Shown: positions 4,388-6,751 of the stretch, piece after piece
How the letters are laid out: each line of letters starts with the position of its first letter
Numbering within the stretch: the stretch's first letter is position 1
Assembly: GCA_964490725.1 (NCBI GenBank)
Contig: CAZBDU010000167.1
Location: 1-6,751, forward strand
Length of the DNA: 6,751 nucleotides
Origin: CAZBDU01 sp964490725
GTDB taxonomy: Bacteria > Spirochaetota > Spirochaetia > SZUA-6 > DRHE01
Reading direction: 5' to 3'
The notes under the pieces: model-generated
The model's database searches: none
What the model was told of the DNA's origin: nothing
Seen by the model: the letters and a program-made list of their open reading frames with translations, nothing else
Position numbers and translations under genes: made by a program

Positions 4388-5692
4388 GTGGGGGACAGCA
4401 GGGTCCCGGCCGGAAGCCCTGCCGGGCGGCGCCCCGGGGCAGCGCGCAGGCAGACCCACGCTCACTACCGGCGCCCCTACCGGCCCGCGCCCCTGCGGCT
4501 GGCCAACCTTGCCGGGCGGGGCCTTCGCCGGCTGGGCCTGGAGGCGGACCTGAGCGAGTCCGGCCTGATGGAGGCCGCACGCCGCCGGACCGGCCTGGAC
4601 GATTTCGGGGAGGAGTCCTTCCGCGAGGGTTTGGCGGTGCTGCTGCGCTCCATCGAGGCGGAAGCAGGCCTCAACGCGGTGGGGCGGTGGATCACCCGGA
4701 CGCGGCTGATCGGAATGCTGGCCAACCGCCTGCGGGCGCAGCAGGCCTTCGGCGCGCATCCCCAGATCCTCCGGGAGCGGATCGAAGCCCCCATTGTGAT
4801 CACGGGCATGCAGCGCACCGGCACCACCCTCCTGCACCGGCTTCTGGCCGCGGACCCCGACACCCGCGCCCTGGCTTCCTGGGAGGCCATAAACCCCGCG
4901 CCTGCGCAGGGTGCGCGGGACACCCGCATCCGCACGGCCCGGCTGAGCCAGCGTGCCCTGGCCTACATGGCCCCGGACTTCTTTGCCGTGCATCCCGTGG
5001 AGGCCGAGGCGCCGGAAGAGGACGTGCTGCTGCTGGACTACTCCTTCCTCAGCACCGTGCCGGCGGCCACCCTGCGCGTCCCCACCTACTCGCGGTGGCT
5101 GGAGGGGCAGGACGTGCTGCCCGCCTACCGCTATCTGAAACGGCTGCTGCAGCTCCTGCAACGGCAGCGCTCCGGCAGGCGCTGGGTGCTCAAGAGCCCG
5201 CACCACCTGGCGCACCTGGAGGCCCTGCTGGAGGTGTTCCCGCGAGCCCGGATCGTGCAGACTCACCGCGATCCGGTGGTGGCGCTCACTTCCTTCTGCA
5301 GCATGATCGCCCACGGCCGCGGGGTGTTCAGCGACCGGGTGGACCCGGTGGAGGTGGGAGCGGAGTGGTCGCGGAACGTGCTGCGCACGGTGAAGCGGGG
5401 CATGGCCGCCAGGCGTAGCATCGCCGGGGAGCGCTTCCTGGACGTCTTCTACCCCCGGCTGCTCGACGATCCGCTGGGTCAGGTCGAGAGGATCTACGCG
5501 TTCGCGGGGATCCCCCTGAGCCGGCGCGCCGGCGAGGCCGTGGCCGGGGCCGTGCGCCGGAACGTCCAGCACAGGCACGGCAGGCACCACTACCGTCCGC
5601 AGGACTTCGGACTGGACCCGGGGCTCCTGCGCCTGGCCTTCTCCGAGTACTCGGACCGGTTCGAGGTCCCTGAAGAGATCCCTTCCGGGTGA
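4388..5692 (+). CDS. PAPS-dependent sulfotransferase
   Basis: This enzyme transfers sulfate from 3'-phosphoadenosine-5'-phosphosulfate (PAPS) to a hydroxyl or amine. The 434-residue product has the 5'-phosphosulfate loop ITGMQRTGTTLLHRLL (138-153) in the R-T-G-T-T form, K-S-P (269-271) and the 3'-phosphate motif RIVQTHRDPVVALTS (288-302). It fits the Sulfotransfer_3 type of bacterial and mycobacterial enzymes, which have a longer helical N-terminus. Here that part includes R-P-Y-R-P-A-P-L-R-L-A-N (29-40) and R-T-G-L-D-D-F-G (67-74), common in that group. A histidine at 202 in H-P-V-E-A-E-A-P-E-E-D may be the catalytic base (inference). Start: GTG 4388 lies one base after the DUF1214 stop, with a purine-rich GGGGGGAAGG upstream. 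The first 25 residues are low-complexity and basic, so a later start is possible. No signal peptide is seen, so it is probably cytoplasmic or at the inner membrane face. The acceptor is unknown. Confidence 0.93.
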   Translation: MGDSRVPAGSPAGRRPGAARRQTHAHYRRPYRPAPLRLANLAGRGLRRLGLEADLSESGLMEAARRRTGLDDFGEESFREGLAVLLRSIEAEAGLNAVGRWITRTRLIGMLANRLRAQQAFGAHPQILRERIEAPIVITGMQRTGTTLLHRLLAADPDTRALASWEAINPAPAQGARDTRIRTARLSQRALAYMAPDFFAVHPVEAEAPEEDVLLLDYSFLSTVPAATLRVPTYSRWLEGQDVLPAYRYLKRLLQLLQRQRSGRRWVLKSPHHLAHLEALLEVFPRARIVQTHRDPVVALTSFCSMIAHGRGVFSDRVDPVEVGAEWSRNVLRTVKRGMAARRSIAGERFLDVFYPRLLDDPLGQVERIYAFAGIPLSRRAGEAVAGAVRRNVQHRHGRHHYRPQDFGLDPGLLRLAFSEYSDRFEVPEEIPSG

Positions 5693-6693
5693 ACGCAGGC
5701 ATGGACAGACCTCGCTACGGCAGCCCGCTGCGCGCTACGGTGAACGGCATCCTGGATCTCTTCGGCCGGCAGGAGCGGATCGGCACCCTGGAGCAGGAGG
5801 AACGCATCGACGGCAGGCGCTGCCTGATCACCGGCGCCAACCGCGGGCTGGGCAGGGCAGTGGCCGTGGAGCTGGCGCGGCGCGGCGGCCGCCTCACCCT
5901 GGCCTGCCGCGGCGGCCACCCGCAGGCCGGAGAGGAGATCGGCCGGGAGAGCGGCGGCGGCCAGGTGGAAATGGCGTTCATCGACCTCAGCGACTTCGAC
6001 ACCATCCTGCGCTTCCGGGACCAGATGCTCCGGCGGGACAGGCGGTTCGACCTCACGGTGCTGAACGCCGGCGTGGTCCCCCGCCGGGCGCGCAGGACCC
6101 GCCAGGGATTCGAGGAGATGTTCGCCGTGAACTACCTGGCCAACTTCCTGCTGGTAAACGCTTTGCTGGACTGCGGGGTGATCCCCAGGAACCGCCGCGC
6201 CGGCGAGGTGACCCCGCGGATCGTGTTCGTCTCCTCCGAGACCCACCGCTCCGCCCCGCCGCTGGACCCGACGGAGTTGGGGCGCTTCCACGACTACGGC
6301 ATGCGGCAGAGCGTGGCCGAGTACGCAGTCTCCAAGCTGCTGGTGAGCACCTACGCCAGCGAGCTGGCCCGCCGCCTCTCCCCCGGGGGGCGCGTGGAGG
6401 CGGCGGTGCACCAGCTCTGCCCGGGGCCCATCAACTCCGGGATCGCCTCCGAAGCGCCGGGGTGGGCGCGGCCTCTGCTCAAGGCAGCCTTCACCCTGTT
6501 CTTCAAGAGCCCCAGGCGGGCGGCGGAGCCGGTGGTCTACCTGTGCTGCGCCCGGTCCCTGGAGGGGCGCACCGGCGTGTATCTCCACCTCATGAAACCG
6601 AAGAGCCCCTCCGAGCAGGCCCTGGATCCCGAGGCGGGCCGGGCCCTGTGGGAGGCGAGCGCCCGGCTGATCGCCTCGGGCCCGCCCTCCTAG
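5689..6693 (+). CDS. Short-chain dehydrogenase/reductase (SDR), retinol-dehydrogenase-like
   Basis: An NAD(P)-dependent oxidoreductase acting on a hydroxyl or keto group. The 334-residue protein has the Rossmann motif LITGANRGLGRAVAV (46-60), L-A-C-R-G with arginine 74 (suggesting NADPH preference), I-D-L-S-D (98-102), N-A-G (126-128), M-F-A-V-N-Y-L (144-150), the catalytic serine in F-V-S-S-E-T-H-R (180-187), Y-A-V-S-K (212-216, catalytic Tyr212 and Lys216) and C-P-G-P (244-247). The N-R-G-L-G turn, D-L-S-D-F segment and a C-terminal extension of about 50 residues resemble retinol-dehydrogenase and WWOX-like SDRs that act on lipophilic substrates. Start: GTG 5689 overlaps the sulfotransferase stop (GTGA). 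ATG 5701, four codons on, is a good alternative; ribosome binding sites are weak for both, which fits translational coupling. It is the last gene of the trio. The substrate is unknown. Confidence 0.93.
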   Translation: MNAGMDRPRYGSPLRATVNGILDLFGRQERIGTLEQEERIDGRRCLITGANRGLGRAVAVELARRGGRLTLACRGGHPQAGEEIGRESGGGQVEMAFIDLSDFDTILRFRDQMLRRDRRFDLTVLNAGVVPRRARRTRQGFEEMFAVNYLANFLLVNALLDCGVIPRNRRAGEVTPRIVFVSSETHRSAPPLDPTELGRFHDYGMRQSVAEYAVSKLLVSTYASELARRLSPGGRVEAAVHQLCPGPINSGIASEAPGWARPLLKAAFTLFFKSPRRAAEPVVYLCCARSLEGRTGVYLHLMKPKSPSEQALDPEAGRALWEASARLIASGPPS

Positions 6694-6694
6694 G

Positions 6695-6743
6695 CCCGCC
6701 CTCCTCCGGCGGGGTCGCCGCCTTCGGGGCGCTCCGGGGCGGC
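6695..6743 (+). terminator. GC-rich hairpins after the SDR gene, possible transcript end
   Basis: CCCGCC (6695-6700) pairs with GGCGGG (6708-6713) around a pyrimidine loop just after the TAG stop. A second stem, GCCGCC (6717-6722) with GGCGGC (6738-6743), follows. No T-tract is visible before the window ends, so an intrinsic terminator is not proven. The right-edge bases hold no gene I can support. Confidence 0.25.
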
Positions 6744-6751
6744 TCGGGCTT

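Noticed and set aside
1776..4553. A 925-codon plus-strand open frame spanning the GNAT and DUF1214 genes in another frame
   Set aside because: It has low-complexity Arg/Gly/Pro/Ala composition and no family motifs, and it overlaps two well-supported genes. It is a typical shadow frame of GC-rich coding DNA.
4169..5590. A 473-codon minus-strand open frame opposite the sulfotransferase
   Set aside because: The plus strand carries intact sulfotransferase motifs; the antisense product is low-complexity with no signature.
5590..6588. A 332-codon minus-strand open frame opposite the SDR gene
   Set aside because: The SDR catalytic motifs lie on the plus strand, and the antisense product shows only compositional bias.
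1..6751. CRISPR array, tRNA/rRNA genes, insertion sequences or prophage elements
   Set aside because: I found no regularly spaced repeats, cloverleaf with acceptor stem, transposase motif or terminal inverted repeats on either strand.

Overview
The window is strongly GC-rich, and codon third positions in the genes are almost all G or C. It carries six genes: three on the minus strand (positions 1-1728) and three to four blocks of plus-strand coding (1927-6693). The gene families are a periplasmic isoaspartyl methyltransferase, a membrane-anchored spermidine-synthase-like protein, a YghO-type GNAT protein, DUF1214, a sulfotransferase and an SDR. They suggest a GC-rich Gram-negative bacterium of the former Deltaproteobacteria (Desulfuromonadota or Myxococcota) or a related proteobacterial lineage. 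That placement is inferred from gene content only and is weak. I see no tRNA, rRNA, CRISPR array, insertion sequence or integrase.

Left part, minus strand. A candidate promoter at 1307-1336 would drive a two-gene unit: an exported protein-L-isoaspartate O-methyltransferase (585-1298, GTG start), then, after a 16-base gap, a multi-pass membrane protein of the spermidine-synthase-like group that runs off the left edge (1-568). The predicted transcription start lies about two bases before the GTG, so this mRNA may be leaderless. A 9-bp tandem repeat sits just upstream of the -35 element. Further upstream is a separate one-gene unit encoding a small, unrecognised secreted protein (1426-1728). It has a consensus Shine-Dalgarno, its own candidate promoter (1784-1813), a perfect 17-bp palindrome in the predicted leader (1756-1772) and a 10-bp perfect inverted repeat after its stop (1373-1403).

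Right part, plus strand. A YghO-like GNAT-fold acyltransferase (1927-3072) diverges from the small secreted gene. After a 126-base gap comes a tightly packed trio: a DUF1214 protein (3199-4386), a PAPS-dependent sulfotransferase (4388-5692) and a classical SDR oxidoreductase (5689-6693). Spacing within the trio is a 1-base gap and then a 4-base GTGA overlap, so it is almost certainly one operon. The DUF1214 gene has no usable ATG, GTG or TTG that keeps its conserved N-terminal segment. It most likely starts at an ATT placed six bases after a GGAGGT, or at a nearby CTG.

Working hypothesis (inference): the plus-strand genes modify a lipid or other hydrophobic alcohol. The SDR would set the redox state of a hydroxyl, the sulfotransferase would sulfate it, the GNAT protein would acylate an amine, and DUF1214 would play an unknown accessory role. 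No substrate can be read from the sequence. The last 58 bases (6694-6751) contain only GC-rich hairpins and no gene that I can support.
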